A stretch of 50,015 nucleotides of DNA from Limisphaerales bacterium. Its GTDB lineage: Bacteria; Verrucomicrobiota; Verrucomicrobiia; Limisphaerales; BOG-1460. Below, one piece after another: positions 1-7,646 of the stretch. The DNA is taken from assembly GCA_003159675.1 (NCBI GenBank), contig PLQC01000040.1, positions 34,087 to 84,101 of the forward strand. Direction: 5' to 3'. The notes under the pieces were generated by a model. The model did not search any database, was not told the origin of the DNA, and saw only the letters and a list, made by a program, of their open reading frames with translations. The position numbers and the translations under genes were made by a program. Within the stretch, counting starts at the first letter, position 1. The number at the start of each line of letters is the position of its first letter.

Positions 1-363
1 GTCAGGTTCACCGTCTGCAGCCCGGCGTTCTCGTTGATCGTCAGGTTGGAAATCGCGTTCAACGTCGGGGGCTGGTTGACCGCGTTGACCGTCACCGTGA
101 ACGTCTGCGTGACAATGTTATTGCTCGCCCCGCCGTCATTGACCGTCACTGTGATGGTCGCCGAGCCGTTGGCATTCGCCACCGGCGTGAAAGTCAGCGT
201 GCCGTTCGTCCCCGGGCTTGTGTAATTGACGGTGGGATTGGGGATCAGCCCGGTGTTGCTTGAAACAGCCGTGACCGTCAGCGTCTGAACTTCGTTGCTG
301 GAGCCGGAGGTGATGCCCGTCAGGTTCACCGTCTGCAGCCCGGCGTTCTCGTTGATCGTCAGG
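1..363 (-). repeat. 318-bp period coding repeat of cadherin-like domains
   Basis: Bases 1-45 and 319-363 are identical over 45 bp, then diverge slowly (about 75-80% identity over the next 35 bp). This encodes the start of each domain (NQPPTLN, INENAGLQTVNLT). The near-identity suggests recent unequal duplication or gene conversion. The array continues off the left edge. Confidence 0.85.
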
Positions 364-743
364 CCGGAGATCGTATTCAATGTCGGCGGCTGGTTTCCGG
401 TCCCGGTGCTCACCGGCACGGTATAAGAAACCTCGGCCGAATAATCGCTTTCCATGCCGAGGATGTTGTACGCGGTGACCGCGAAGTAGTATGTGGTGCC
501 TTCGACGAGGCCGGAGATCGTGGTGTTCGTCACGTCGCCCACGTCAACGATGTTGGTGTACGTGCGGCTGGCGACACCATAGTAAACCTTATAGCCCACA
601 ACGTTCGTGTCCGGGCTTGGGTCCCAGGCCAACGATACGCTTTGAGTCGCAAATGCATTGGGTTGGGCAAATATCAGACAACCTCCAAGAAGGAATCCAA
701 CAACCGCGCGCCGCACCATATCCCGTACAACAACTCTTTCCAT
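1..743 (-). CDS. Exported FN3 and cadherin/Ig-like tandem-repeat protein (3' end outside window)
   Basis: The reading frame is open from the ATG at 741-743 to the left edge, so at least 247 residues are seen and the C-terminus is missing. Residues 1-33 form a signal peptide: charged start, hydrophobic core FLLGGCLIF, cleavage probably after AFA. A second in-frame ATG at 717-719 is an alternative start. Residues about 37-130 are a fibronectin type III domain (AWDPSPDTNVVGYKVYYG, then a GTTYYFAVTAYN strand). After a PVSTGTGNQPP linker come cadherin-like repeats of 106 residues, visible as a 318-bp DNA period. These proteins are usually long secreted adhesins or matrix proteins. Function is inferred from domain type only. 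Confidence 0.8.
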   Translation of the reverse strand, partial: MERVVVRDMVRRAVVGFLLGGCLIFAQPNAFATQSVSLAWDPSPDTNVVGYKVYYGVASRTYTNIVDVGDVTNTTISGLVEGTTYYFAVTAYNILGMESDYSAEVSYTVPVSTGTGNQPPTLNTISGLTINENAGLQTVNLTGITSGSSNEVQTLTVTAVSSNTGLIPNPTVNYTSPGTNGTLTFTPVANANGSATITVTVNDGGASNNIVTQTFTVTVNAVNQPPTLNAISNLTINENAGLQTVNL

Positions 744-1256
744 CAGGGCGTGGAGCCACGCATAAGGGCTGCCAACGCCGCCGCGAGGACGAAACATCCG
801 GCAAAATGTCAGCCCTCCTTGTCGCGACAGGAGTTCTTATCGGGAAATATCGCCATCATTAACGTTGCCGATGAGAAGACCCCGCGATTGCTCTCCCGTC
901 GGCATGATGGAGAACTATTTTGTCGTCGGCCAAACGAGGATCTTCGATGAAACCTTTCAAGACAGCCGCTGCCCTTATGTCTTAAAAGGGAGCAAACAAA
1001 TCTGTTAGAATCTCTAATTCACAATATCAATTGAATGCGTCACTCTTCACAACGTGTCTCCACTTTGCAACCCGCCGGCCTGCTCATTGCATGATGGGAA
1101 TGGTGAGTTGAAAAAAACCGGGAATCACGAGTCATGCTCCCATTGCGGCGGCGTTCATGGAAGCGCCGACGTGGCGGAACCACTCGTGATGCGACGGAAG
1201 AGCGCCGATTCCCGCGACGCAGCGAGTCGCGGAAAAGCCGGCGCGGAAAAACTGCT
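744..1256. other. Intergenic stretch without a convincing gene
   Basis: About 510 bp between the exported protein and the tRNA-Ala promoter. The only open frames are shadows or the antisense reading of the tRNA. A hairpin with a 7-bp stem (1212-1218 with 1226-1232) lies near its right end but has no T-run on either side. Nothing else is recognised. Confidence 0.5.
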
Positions 1257-1284
1257 TTGACAAATCGAGCCGGCTCTTTAGATT
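1257..1284 (+). promoter_or_regulatory. Sigma70-type promoter of tRNA-Ala
   Basis: A perfect -35 box TTGACA at 1257-1262 and a -10-like TAGATT at 1279-1284 are separated by 16 bp. Transcription would begin near 1291, giving a 5' leader of about 10 nt before the tRNA at 1301. Spacing and position fit a stable-RNA promoter. Confidence 0.6.
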
Positions 1285-1300
1285 GCCGCCGCTCAGCGAT

Positions 1301-1376
1301 GGGGTCGTAGCTCAGTTGGTAGAGCACCACAATGGCATTGTGGGGGTCAGGGGTTCGAATCCCCTCGGCTCCACCA
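1301..1376 (+). tRNA. tRNA-Ala (GGC anticodon), attachment site of the element
   Basis: This is a 76-nt cloverleaf with encoded CCA. The acceptor GGGGTCG pairs with CGGCTCC, the D-arm is GCTC/GAGC, the anticodon stem CCACA/TGTGG encloses loop ATGGCAT with anticodon GGC, and the T-arm GGGGTTCGAATCCCC is perfect. The 3' part, from 1332 on, is duplicated exactly at 9890, showing that an element integrated here and kept the tRNA intact by bringing its own 3' end. Confidence 0.97.
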
Positions 1377-1381
1377 TCCTT
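1332..1381 (+). repeat. att direct repeat, left copy (tRNA 3' end)
   Basis: Identical over 50 bp to 9890-9939. With one mismatch (1331 a versus 9889 c) the similarity extends left to 1327/9885, so it covers most of the anticodon stem-loop and the T-arm to just past CCA. This is the usual core for tRNA-targeting tyrosine integrases. Confidence 0.93.
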
Positions 1382-1507
1382 TTCACCCGCAAAAACACTG
1401 CATTTATTCAATGTTTGCAGGCTTTTCGTTGATATTGCCTCACTCTCCATGATGCCGACATGCTGCCAACGTGGTGTCAGTTGATACACACTTAAACTTG
1501 ACAGACA

Positions 1508-1527
1508 CGGGCACTATCGGGCACTAT
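1508..1527 (+). promoter_or_regulatory. Putative integrase arm-type sites, left end
   Basis: Two adjacent 10-bp copies of CGGGCACTAT (1508-1517 and 1518-1527) lie 126 bp inside the left att core and just upstream of the integrase start. The same motif occurs twice near the right end (9820-9840). Paired direct repeats beside both att cores are what integrase N-terminal arm-binding domains recognise. The same sites could let the integrase autoregulate, since they overlap its 5' leader. Confidence 0.6.
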
Positions 1528-1533
1528 TGGGGT

Positions 1534-2685
1534 ATGAAAGTAAGGAAATTGGACCGCCGGGACAAAGGATACACCCGCGTTGAGTGGCTTCTGGACTACT
1601 ACGAAGGCCCGAAGCGCATCCGCAAGTGGTATAAATCCAAGGGCCAAGCTGAGGCCGCCGCCGAGGAATTGAAGCAGCAGCATCGGCACGCCGGCCAATC
1701 CTGGCTTGAACTATCACCCGAGGAACGCAACGGCCTGATGTTGCTCCACGCCGAGGCCAGCCGGGAGAACGTCACGTTGCGGCAGATATGGGAAGCATTC
1801 AAAAGCGGGAAGCTGGACGCGACACCAGTTCAACGGCGCACACTCCGGCAGGCCATTGACGAAACGATCACCGCCAAGACAAACGAGAATCTCCGCGAAC
1901 GATACGTTGCCGAGTTGGAGAACTACCTTGAGAAATTCTCAACGGGTCGCATGGAGATGTTCATTGACCGCCTGACCGTGGCGGATGTCGAGACGTGGTT
2001 TGACGGTCGCGGCGAGGCATTGAGCACCCGCAAATCCAACCTCGGCAGGCTTTCATCCATGTTCGATGTCTGCTGGCGACGCGGCTACCTGAAAGAAAAT
2101 CCGATTCTCAAAATCACTCCACCGAAACCGGAGGACAAACCGCCGACGATCCTGACGGTGGACCAAGCGGTCAAGCTGCTGAACGCCTGCCGAAAGTATC
2201 CGCGCATGGTCCCGTGGCTATCGTTGGGAATGTTCTGCGGTATCAGGCCAGAGGAAATCGAAAAGCTGACATGGGGTGACGTGGACGCAAAAAACAGGCA
2301 CGTAAAGATCGAGGCCGCCGCAAGCAAGGTCCGCCGCCGCCGAATTGTGCCCTTGAATGATACGGCACTCGCCTGGCTCAAGATCGGCAGGACCGGGAAA
2401 CCCTCGGCCATGATCGCGCCGAACCGTACCACGCTCCGCAGGCACCGCAGGGCGATGAGTGAAGCCGCAGGCATCGAATGGACGCAAGACATCCTGAGAC
2501 ACACCGCCGCTTCCTACTTGCTCCAACGTCACGAGGATGCAACCAAAGTTGCTCACTGGCTGGGGCACTCACCGCGCACCCTCGAAACGAAATACAAAAA
2601 CATCGTGACGCCGGCGGAATGCAAAAAGTTTTGGGCGTTGACCCCGGACAAAGTGAAAACGGAGATGAACAATGAAGCCCAATAA
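1534..2685 (+). CDS. int: Tyrosine recombinase/integrase of the tRNA-Ala element
   Basis: A 383-residue site-specific recombinase that should insert and excise the element at tRNA-Ala. The C-terminal catalytic domain (about 205-370) shows Arg238 (GIRPEE), Lys265, Arg322 in DILRHTAAS, His345 in HWLGHS and the nucleophile Tyr354 (KYKN). The usual His of HxxR is Asp319, a variant also known in relatives. The N-terminal part (1-200) has an arm-binding-like segment and a core-binding SAM-like helical domain. I chose the ATG at 1534, preceded by GGGG, because the 21 upstream codons run through the arm-type repeats. The gene reads away from the tRNA and its end overlaps the next gene by 14 bp. Confidence 0.93.
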   Translation: MKVRKLDRRDKGYTRVEWLLDYYEGPKRIRKWYKSKGQAEAAAEELKQQHRHAGQSWLELSPEERNGLMLLHAEASRENVTLRQIWEAFKSGKLDATPVQRRTLRQAIDETITAKTNENLRERYVAELENYLEKFSTGRMEMFIDRLTVADVETWFDGRGEALSTRKSNLGRLSSMFDVCWRRGYLKENPILKITPPKPEDKPPTILTVDQAVKLLNACRKYPRMVPWLSLGMFCGIRPEEIEKLTWGDVDAKNRHVKIEAAASKVRRRRIVPLNDTALAWLKIGRTGKPSAMIAPNRTTLRRHRRAMSEAAGIEWTQDILRHTAASYLLQRHEDATKVAHWLGHSPRTLETKYKNIVTPAECKKFWALTPDKVKTEMNNEAQ

Positions 2686-3370
2686 TCGAAACACGCTGAA
2701 TAAAAAGATTGCGGCGGCAAAAACGATCGGCGAAAAGTGGTTGATTGCATTAAATGGGGGCGAGCCGCCAACCGAGATTCAGTTTCTAGCAAGGCAAGCG
2801 ACCGCGCTTCGGAAATCGTTGAACAACCCGAACCAACCTGCCACACATGGGCCGGGGTTTCACACAACCTGCGAGCAATTAAATCAACGATTCACGAGAC
2901 TTCTTTTCCCCGCGTTACTGGAAGATAACCCTGCGCCGTTTGCGGAGCTACTCGAAGCAATGGCAAAATCGCGCCGCTCTGAATGCCGCGACTTGAACGA
3001 ATTCATTTCCAGAATGGAAGAGTACTCGAAGCAGCCTGTGAGTAAAAAGGAGTCGGGGCGAAGGCTCCGGCTCGCATTGCTGGGTCTTTGGCCGGACCAA
3101 CTTCTTTCGATGGGCTCTGTGATTAAAAGCCTCAGTGAACGGGGATTGTATAAGTTGGACGAAAGACACGTGCGCCGCACCATGCGGGAAATCGACGTGC
3201 ATCTACTGAGGCCGGGGGAATGCTTCATATACCGCAAGAATGGCAGGACTGTCCGCACCTTGAGAGTAAGCAAAAGCGGAAAGCCCATCGCCACGGGAAA
3301 GAGTTGGGAGGAATTGAGAGCCGAACCCGCTTTTACCTCCTGGGCCCAGCGACCTAAGGCGGACAAATAA
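2672..3370 (+). CDS. Hypothetical protein coupled to the integrase
   Basis: 232 residues, not recognised. It starts inside the integrase (ATG at 2672, integrase stop at 2683-2685), so the two are probably translationally coupled. The sequence is charged and mostly helical with no membrane segment or signal peptide. The middle (about 135-190) has a run ending in LYKLDERHVRRTMREID that could be a helix-turn-helix, followed by a basic C-terminus. A regulatory or DNA-binding role in the element is possible but unproven. Confidence 0.6.
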   Translation: MKPNNRNTLNKKIAAAKTIGEKWLIALNGGEPPTEIQFLARQATALRKSLNNPNQPATHGPGFHTTCEQLNQRFTRLLFPALLEDNPAPFAELLEAMAKSRRSECRDLNEFISRMEEYSKQPVSKKESGRRLRLALLGLWPDQLLSMGSVIKSLSERGLYKLDERHVRRTMREIDVHLLRPGECFIYRKNGRTVRTLRVSKSGKPIATGKSWEELRAEPAFTSWAQRPKADK

Positions 3371-3430
3371 GCCCCCAAGTTTTTCTTGTCGTCCATTACG
3401 TGCCGCACCAACTGCGCCTAATGTGGGCGC

Positions 3431-3628
3431 ATGTTAGATCGAAAACGCAGCAAATCGCCACCGACCAAGTTTGACTTGGACGCGGTCCTCACCCCGCCGG
3501 AAGCGGCGCAATTTCTTCGGATAACCACGCGAACACTCTTGAAAAATGTTCGCCTCGGGAAAGTGGCGTGCATTCGCGTGAATGACCGCGTGCTCCGGTT
3601 CCACGCACGGTCACTGATTGGGGCATAA
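3431..3628 (+). CDS. Small helix-turn-helix protein, excisionase/MerR-like
   Basis: 65 residues. The segment from about residue 20 on (LTPPEAAQFLRITTRTLLKNVRLGKVACIRVNDRVLRF) matches the winged HTH_17 (excisionase/MerR-like) pattern: the LTPPEAAxxL helix, recognition helix and the wing ending in a basic RFH. In integrative elements such proteins act as recombination directionality factors or as promoter regulators. Its place two genes after the integrase supports an excisionase role. Confidence 0.7.
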   Translation: MLDRKRSKSPPTKFDLDAVLTPPEAAQFLRITTRTLLKNVRLGKVACIRVNDRVLRFHARSLIGA

Positions 3629-3682
3629 ACAATTTCGCCGCGGTCCTGGACGGAATCACGCGGCGAAGAAACTAACGATTTG

Positions 3683-4345
3683 ATGAACACTAGCATTGAA
3701 ATCCGGCAAACGTCAACCACTCTTACGCCGTCCGAATCCTCGGACCTGGCCCGGAATGAATCCACCATTGAGCACGGGCTCAAAAACTTTATTGAAGTAG
3801 GTTCCGCCCTACTGGACATCAACGACCGGAAACTTTACCGGCAGACCCATCCCACGTTCAAGGACTACGTCGAGGAGAAATGGAAGATGTCGGTGCGGCG
3901 GGCATATCAGCTATGTGAAACCGCCGAGACTTTGAAGGCGCTTCCGCCGAGTGTGCAAAATTTTGCACAAACGGAATCCCATGTTGCCGAGCTGTCCAGA
4001 ATCCCACCTGAAAAGCGGGTTGAGGTTTTGAACAGGGTTGAGACAAAAGCGAAGGCCACCAGGAAGAAGGCGACCGCGAAGGACATTCGTGAGGCCGCCG
4101 CCACCAATACATCAGAGACATCAGAGTTGGTTGATCGGCCAAAGTTTCGCGCCGCCACCAAGAGCAAGCGCAACGCTGGAAGATGGTGGTGGACGAAATC
4201 GACGACGCCTGAGAATCGTGGTCAGTTTCTTCTGAATTGGATTTTTTGTTCAGACAATCCCGTTGTAGTTCCGAGCAAAGCCGAGTTGCGGCAGAGAATC
4301 GACAGATGGATGGACGATGCGGTCAAGGAGGCCAAGACCCTATGA
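3683..4345 (+). CDS. Phage/plasmid-type DNA-binding protein (ParB-HTH/DUF3102-like)
   Basis: 220 residues from the ATG at 3683 (a TTG at 3680 is also in frame). Residues about 25-75 (STIEHGLKNFIEVGSALLDIND...FKDYVEEKWKMSVRRAYQLCETAE) are the helical module seen in phage and plasmid proteins related to ParB/KorB helix-turn-helix domains. The middle is rich in Ala, Lys and Thr, like a linker, and the C-terminal third has a Trp-rich patch (RWWWTK). It probably binds element DNA in regulation or partition. The stop overlaps the next start as ATGA, so the two are coupled. Confidence 0.55.
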   Translation: MNTSIEIRQTSTTLTPSESSDLARNESTIEHGLKNFIEVGSALLDINDRKLYRQTHPTFKDYVEEKWKMSVRRAYQLCETAETLKALPPSVQNFAQTESHVAELSRIPPEKRVEVLNRVETKAKATRKKATAKDIREAAATNTSETSELVDRPKFRAATKSKRNAGRWWWTKSTTPENRGQFLLNWIFCSDNPVVVPSKAELRQRIDRWMDDAVKEAKTL

Positions 4346-5145
4346 TCATCCAACCGGATTTTTTGGAACACTGGAAAACGCGCGCGCTAGTCGAATTGAC
4401 CGGCGACGAAGCGGCACCCCTGGCCGTGATTCGGTTATGGGCACATTGTCAGAGCTCAAGGCGTGGATTTTTCCCGGACATGACGCCAGCGCAACTCGCG
4501 TCGATCTGCCGGTGGCGTTGCAAACGAATTTCCTGCCACACGGCGTTGATCCGGGCCGGATTTGTCGAGAAACTTTCCCCGAAAGGCTTCATGGCCCATG
4601 AGTGGGCAGAGCATAACCGCCAACTTTTGCAAAAATGGGAAGCGGGGAAAAGTGGAGGCCGACCAAAAATATGCGCGGATACTCAAGAACAAACGGATTC
4701 TGAGAAACCGACCGATAACCGACCGATAACCGTCCGGGAACTAGAACAGAACAGAACAGAACAGATAGACCAGAGAGATAAGAACAGAACTGATGAACCA
4801 GAACTGACCGGACCAGAGCCGAAGGATGGAAACGGCGGTTCGGGTTCAAGTTCTCCTTTTTCAGCAATTGAGGTTTGTTCTGGTTCTGGTTCGGTTCTCG
4901 AGGCCGTTTCGGATATCGCAAGCGGGATGACTGCTGGTTCATATCCCGATGGCGGTCGTCCTACGGTAGAGCAGGTCCGCGCCTTTATGGACGGCCTTTT
5001 TCGTGGTGCGGGTGAGTTTGCCGAGAAATGGCACGCGACGATGACACGCCAGCAGTGGAAGGACCAGCGTGGGAAGCCTGTTCACAAATGGCGAGACCTG
5101 GCGTCGCGATGGGCCAGCGCATGTGAACGGAAGAAGCGGGGATGA
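4342..5145 (+). CDS. Putative replication-initiation/replisome-organiser-like protein
   Basis: 267 residues from the ATG at 4342, chosen because AGGAGG lies 10 bp upstream and the ATGA overlaps the previous stop. The N-terminal 100 residues (DFLEHWKTRALVELTGDEAAPLAVIRLWAHCQ...) form a winged-helix-like domain as in phage replisome organisers. A low-complexity polar linker (about 115-170) follows, encoded by short tandem DNA repeats. The C-terminal part (EQVRAFMDGL...KWRDLASRWAS) resembles the helical tail of primosome-type proteins. Repeats inside an initiator gene recall the lambda O/ori arrangement. Exact function is an inference. Confidence 0.5.
   Translation: MIIQPDFLEHWKTRALVELTGDEAAPLAVIRLWAHCQSSRRGFFPDMTPAQLASICRWRCKRISCHTALIRAGFVEKLSPKGFMAHEWAEHNRQLLQKWEAGKSGGRPKICADTQEQTDSEKPTDNRPITVRELEQNRTEQIDQRDKNRTDEPELTGPEPKDGNGGSGSSSPFSAIEVCSGSGSVLEAVSDIASGMTAGSYPDGGRPTVEQVRAFMDGLFRGAGEFAEKWHATMTRQQWKDQRGKPVHKWRDLASRWASACERKKRG
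4708..4790 (+). repeat. Iteron-like short repeats inside the putative replication gene
   Basis: An 11-bp unit CCGACCGATAA occurs twice in tandem (4708-4718, 4719-4729), with a partial third copy. It is followed by four AGAAC pentamers (4743-4762) and two more at 4781-4790. They encode the Asn/Arg/Glu-rich linker. They could be initiator-binding iterons of an origin or simply an unstable linker. Confidence 0.5.
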
Positions 5146-5149
5146 AGAC

Positions 5150-5368
5150 ATGAGCGACCGCGAGCCAACACCAGCGCCACCAGCGCCGACAGCCGATGTT
5201 CCAGTGTCCACCGTCACGATTACGTTGAGGCCGGAGCCGGGTAACTGGTCGTCCCCACCGGTTGCACGATTAAAGCGGCTCCTAAAAGCGATCAAGCGCG
5301 GATATGGCTGGACCTGCGTGAATATCCACACCAAACAACCAAACCCAAACGAAAGAAACGAACCATGA
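5150..5368 (+). CDS. Small hypothetical protein with Pro/Ala-rich start
   Basis: 72 residues, starting 4 bp after the previous stop. A disordered N-terminus (EPTPAPPAPTADVP) leads into a compact C-terminal part, PVARLKRLLKAIKRGYGWTCVNI. This pattern I associate with small proteins of phage-like elements but cannot name. Its end overlaps an alternative downstream ATG as ATGA. Confidence 0.5.
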   Translation: MSDREPTPAPPAPTADVPVSTVTITLRPEPGNWSSPPVARLKRLLKAIKRGYGWTCVNIHTKQPNPNERNEP

Positions 5369-5548
5369 ATGCCGAAGAAACGACTTTCCGCAAAGCGGCT
5401 TGGCAAACGACTGTCCGCGCTTTGGCCGCATCTACAGAGCACGCTGGCACTTGCGTGGAAGGAACCCGACCGCAACGGGGTTTTACTGTTCACACTCAGA
5501 ACCAGCGATGCGGGCTTTGCGGGGTTTCAAACAGCCTTTGAAAGATAA
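5369..5548 (+). CDS. Very small basic hypothetical protein
   Basis: 59 residues from the ATG at 5369. The N-terminus is basic (MPKKRLSAKRLGKRLSALWPHLQ), followed by a typical alpha/beta-looking stretch (NGVLLFTLRTSDAGFAGFQTAFER). Another frame begins 4 bp earlier at 5365 (ATGA overlap, 57 codons) but its product is Cys- and Thr-rich and less protein-like, so I prefer 5369. The function is unknown. Confidence 0.45.
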   Translation: MPKKRLSAKRLGKRLSALWPHLQSTLALAWKEPDRNGVLLFTLRTSDAGFAGFQTAFER

Positions 5549-5614
5549 CATAACATGCTTATATGCAAATAGATACGCGGGTCCTCTCGGCACCTTTTGC
5601 CGATCGGGTGGACC

Positions 5615-6121
5615 ATGCCGAACTCAGCTCGTAGTGATAAAAAAATTATGAAATCTCCCCATAAAACAGCATTGGAATCGAAGGAACAGCACGCCGGCAT
5701 TCGCTGGACAGTGAACGCCGCGGCATCCGAATTTTCGCATGATCGGCGCACTATTCGCCGCCGACTTTCAGCTGCCGGTGAGCAAGCCGGGCCGGACGGA
5801 AAGTTCTCAACACAGCAAATATGTCGCGCAGTGTTCAACAATCTGGAACTGGAGCGCACGCGGTTGACCCGGGCGCAGGCCGACATTGCGGAAGTCCAGT
5901 GTGACGAGCTCTTGCGCAATTGGCTTCCGCGTGACGGGGTAATCAAAGTGTGGAACGGCACGCTTGAAATAATGCGCGGCATCATTTCGAGCCGCAGCGA
6001 CATACCGGAACATCTCAAAGCTGACTTGCTGCGCGACCTGCAACCGCCGGACGAGAGAGAATACCTCGCCGACGCGCCTTTTACAGAGCAAGAGGGTCCA
6101 CTTTCGAGCCCAGAGGAATAA
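5615..6121 (+). CDS. Terminase small subunit-like (Nu1/DUF1441 type) DNA-packaging protein
   Basis: 168 residues from the ATG at 5615, preceded by GGGTGGA. Residues about 25-60 (WTVNAAASEFSHDRRTIRRRLSAAG) are a winged-HTH DNA-recognition module as in Nu1-like small terminases. Then comes ELERTRLTRAQADIAEVQCDELLRNWLPRDGVIKVW, the helical oligomerisation segment typical of this family. Small terminases select the DNA to be packaged. In phage satellites a private copy redirects the helper phage's packaging motor to satellite DNA. No large terminase gene is in the element, which fits that role. TTG 5597 and ATG 5648 are alternative starts. Confidence 0.68.
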   Translation: MPNSARSDKKIMKSPHKTALESKEQHAGIRWTVNAAASEFSHDRRTIRRRLSAAGEQAGPDGKFSTQQICRAVFNNLELERTRLTRAQADIAEVQCDELLRNWLPRDGVIKVWNGTLEIMRGIISSRSDIPEHLKADLLRDLQPPDEREYLADAPFTEQEGPLSSPEE

Positions 6122-6124
6122 CCG

Positions 6125-6259
6125 ATGAAAAACTACCAGCGCAAGCGAGGCCGTCCACCGATGACAAGGGACGCCCGGACGATTGCCCAGCTCAAAAAGC
6201 TCATGCGCGGCTTGCTCGAGTACCACTTGGGGCGCCGGCGCACCTGGATAAAACGATGA
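6125..6259 (+). CDS. 44-residue basic protein between TerS-like and HTH genes
   Basis: Starts 3 bp after the TerS-like stop and ends in an ATGA overlap with the next gene. The product (MKNYQRKRGRPPMTRDARTI...) has an AT-hook-like KRGRPP core and further basic residues, suggesting DNA contact. It is too short for family assignment. Confidence 0.5.
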   Translation: MKNYQRKRGRPPMTRDARTIAQLKKLMRGLLEYHLGRRRTWIKR

Positions 6260-6540
6260 CTATGGAGCACCAGGAAATTGCCCGCGTCTGGCGCGAGGAG
6301 TGTACGCCCATGGCTCGCGCCGTCGGAGTTTTGGTAAGGGATGATCGGCTCGACAAAGAGATTGCGGAAATGCTCAAACTCTCACCGGAGGGCGTGCGGT
6401 ATCACATGCGGGCTTTGAGAAAAAAGTTTGCCTGCCGGTCGCGCGTGGGAGTCGCAGTTGCGGTTGAGAAAGTCGCGCACACGCTACCAAAAACGGCATC
6501 TATGAAGTCTGCCCAAACGGTGGAAAACTTTAAGCCATGA
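6256..6540 (+). CDS. LuxR/GerE-type helix-turn-helix protein
   Basis: 94 residues. Residues about 28-70 (LVRDDRLDKEIAEMLKLSPEGVRYHMRALRKKFACRSRVGVAVAVE) follow the GerE pattern: a degenerate scaffold helix, the recognition helix SPEGVRYHMRALRKKF and the closing SRVGVAVAV helix. There is no sensory domain. It is joined by ATGA to both the preceding small gene and the capsid gene, so a role in controlling late expression or assembly is likely but not shown. Confidence 0.65.
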   Translation: MTMEHQEIARVWREECTPMARAVGVLVRDDRLDKEIAEMLKLSPEGVRYHMRALRKKFACRSRVGVAVAVEKVAHTLPKTASMKSAQTVENFKP

Positions 6541-7628
6541 ATTCAAATTCTGAAAGTTCTGTAATCACTCGCGACGAGCAAAAAAAGTACAGTTTGGCCC
6601 GCTACATTCGCGGCATGTTGCCGGGCAGTTATGAATCCGCCACCCTCGAAAATGAGATTGGACAGCGAATGTCCGGGCGTGGCGACGGGGTGAAGCTGTC
6701 GCGCCCCGTTCCGATGGAGATTGTTTCTCCGGCACTTGCAACGCGCGACCTTTCTGTGGGAAATTTTGGATCTGGCGGGGCACTGGTTGAGACGTCAGTC
6801 TCAGATGAGATCGTACCATTGCTGCGAAATGTCCCGCTCTGTCGCCGGCTAGGCGCGCGAATTTTAACTGGCCTCTCTAGCAACGTCTCATTGCCCAGAC
6901 AGACCAGCCCGTCCACCGCTTCAAACATGCCGGAGACTGGGACTGTTCAGACGTCAACCCCTTCGGTTGACCAGCTCATTTTAACTCCCCATCGCGTTTC
7001 CGTATCAGTGGTTTTCAGCCGGCAATTAATTCTTCAAAGTTCAGCGGACGTAGAGGCTTTCATCCGAGACGATATAAGCCGTCAAATTAACCTAGCTATT
7101 GACAGCGCAGTTATCTCCGGCGCGGGCGCGGCGGACCAGCCTTTGGGAATTTTGAACACGCCTGGGGTTGGCAGTGTGTTGTTCGCCGGGACGGCCACAT
7201 GGTCAAGCATCGTGGCATTTGAGACTCAGCTCGCTTCTCAAAATGTTTCCGACGATGGCTCAATTGGGTATCTGATGACGCCCACCGTGAAAGGTCGCCT
7301 CAAAACGGTTGCAAAAACTGGCGTGGGGGTTACCAGCGTGGTTCCCATCTTCCTCGTGGGGGAAACGGATAATGGACAAGGCATCTTTTCCGTAAATGGA
7401 TATCGGGCAGGGAGCACGAACCAAGTGCCTGCGAACCTAGTTCTCTGCGGAAAATGGAGTGACGTTGTGATTGGCTTCTTCGGCCAAAATAATGGAATCG
7501 ATTTGATCCTGAATCCATACTCACTTGATATTTCTGCACAGGTGCGCCTGACCTGCCATGTTTTTTTTGACGTGGCCATTTTGCATCCGCAGTCGTTTGT
7601 GGTATCGGCGGACTCCGGGGCACAATGA
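6537..7628 (+). CDS. HK97-fold major capsid protein
   Basis: 363 residues. After a short helical N-terminal arm (1-60) there is the PF05065-type capsid fold: GGALVETSVSDEIVPLLRNVPLCRRLGARI, a glycine-rich SNVSLPRQTS E-loop region, DDISRQINLAIDSAVISGAG...QPLGILNTPG (the spine/P-domain hallmark), and a C-terminal strand segment ending HVFFDVAILHPQSFVV. The N-terminal arm is far shorter than a full scaffold-plus-protease fusion, and no protease or portal gene is near. It should form the capsid shell. An encapsulin-like use is the alternative. The start overlaps the upstream gene as ATGA. Confidence 0.9.
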   Translation: MNSNSESSVITRDEQKKYSLARYIRGMLPGSYESATLENEIGQRMSGRGDGVKLSRPVPMEIVSPALATRDLSVGNFGSGGALVETSVSDEIVPLLRNVPLCRRLGARILTGLSSNVSLPRQTSPSTASNMPETGTVQTSTPSVDQLILTPHRVSVSVVFSRQLILQSSADVEAFIRDDISRQINLAIDSAVISGAGAADQPLGILNTPGVGSVLFAGTATWSSIVAFETQLASQNVSDDGSIGYLMTPTVKGRLKTVAKTGVGVTSVVPIFLVGETDNGQGIFSVNGYRAGSTNQVPANLVLCGKWSDVVIGFFGQNNGIDLILNPYSLDISAQVRLTCHVFFDVAILHPQSFVVSADSGAQ

Positions 7629-7646
7629 TTCAACCAATAACTGAGT

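Noticed and set aside
1040..1489. 149-aa minus-strand frame with GAEGIRTPDPHNA
   Set aside because: It is the antisense reading of the tRNA-Ala gene, a well-known annotation artefact.
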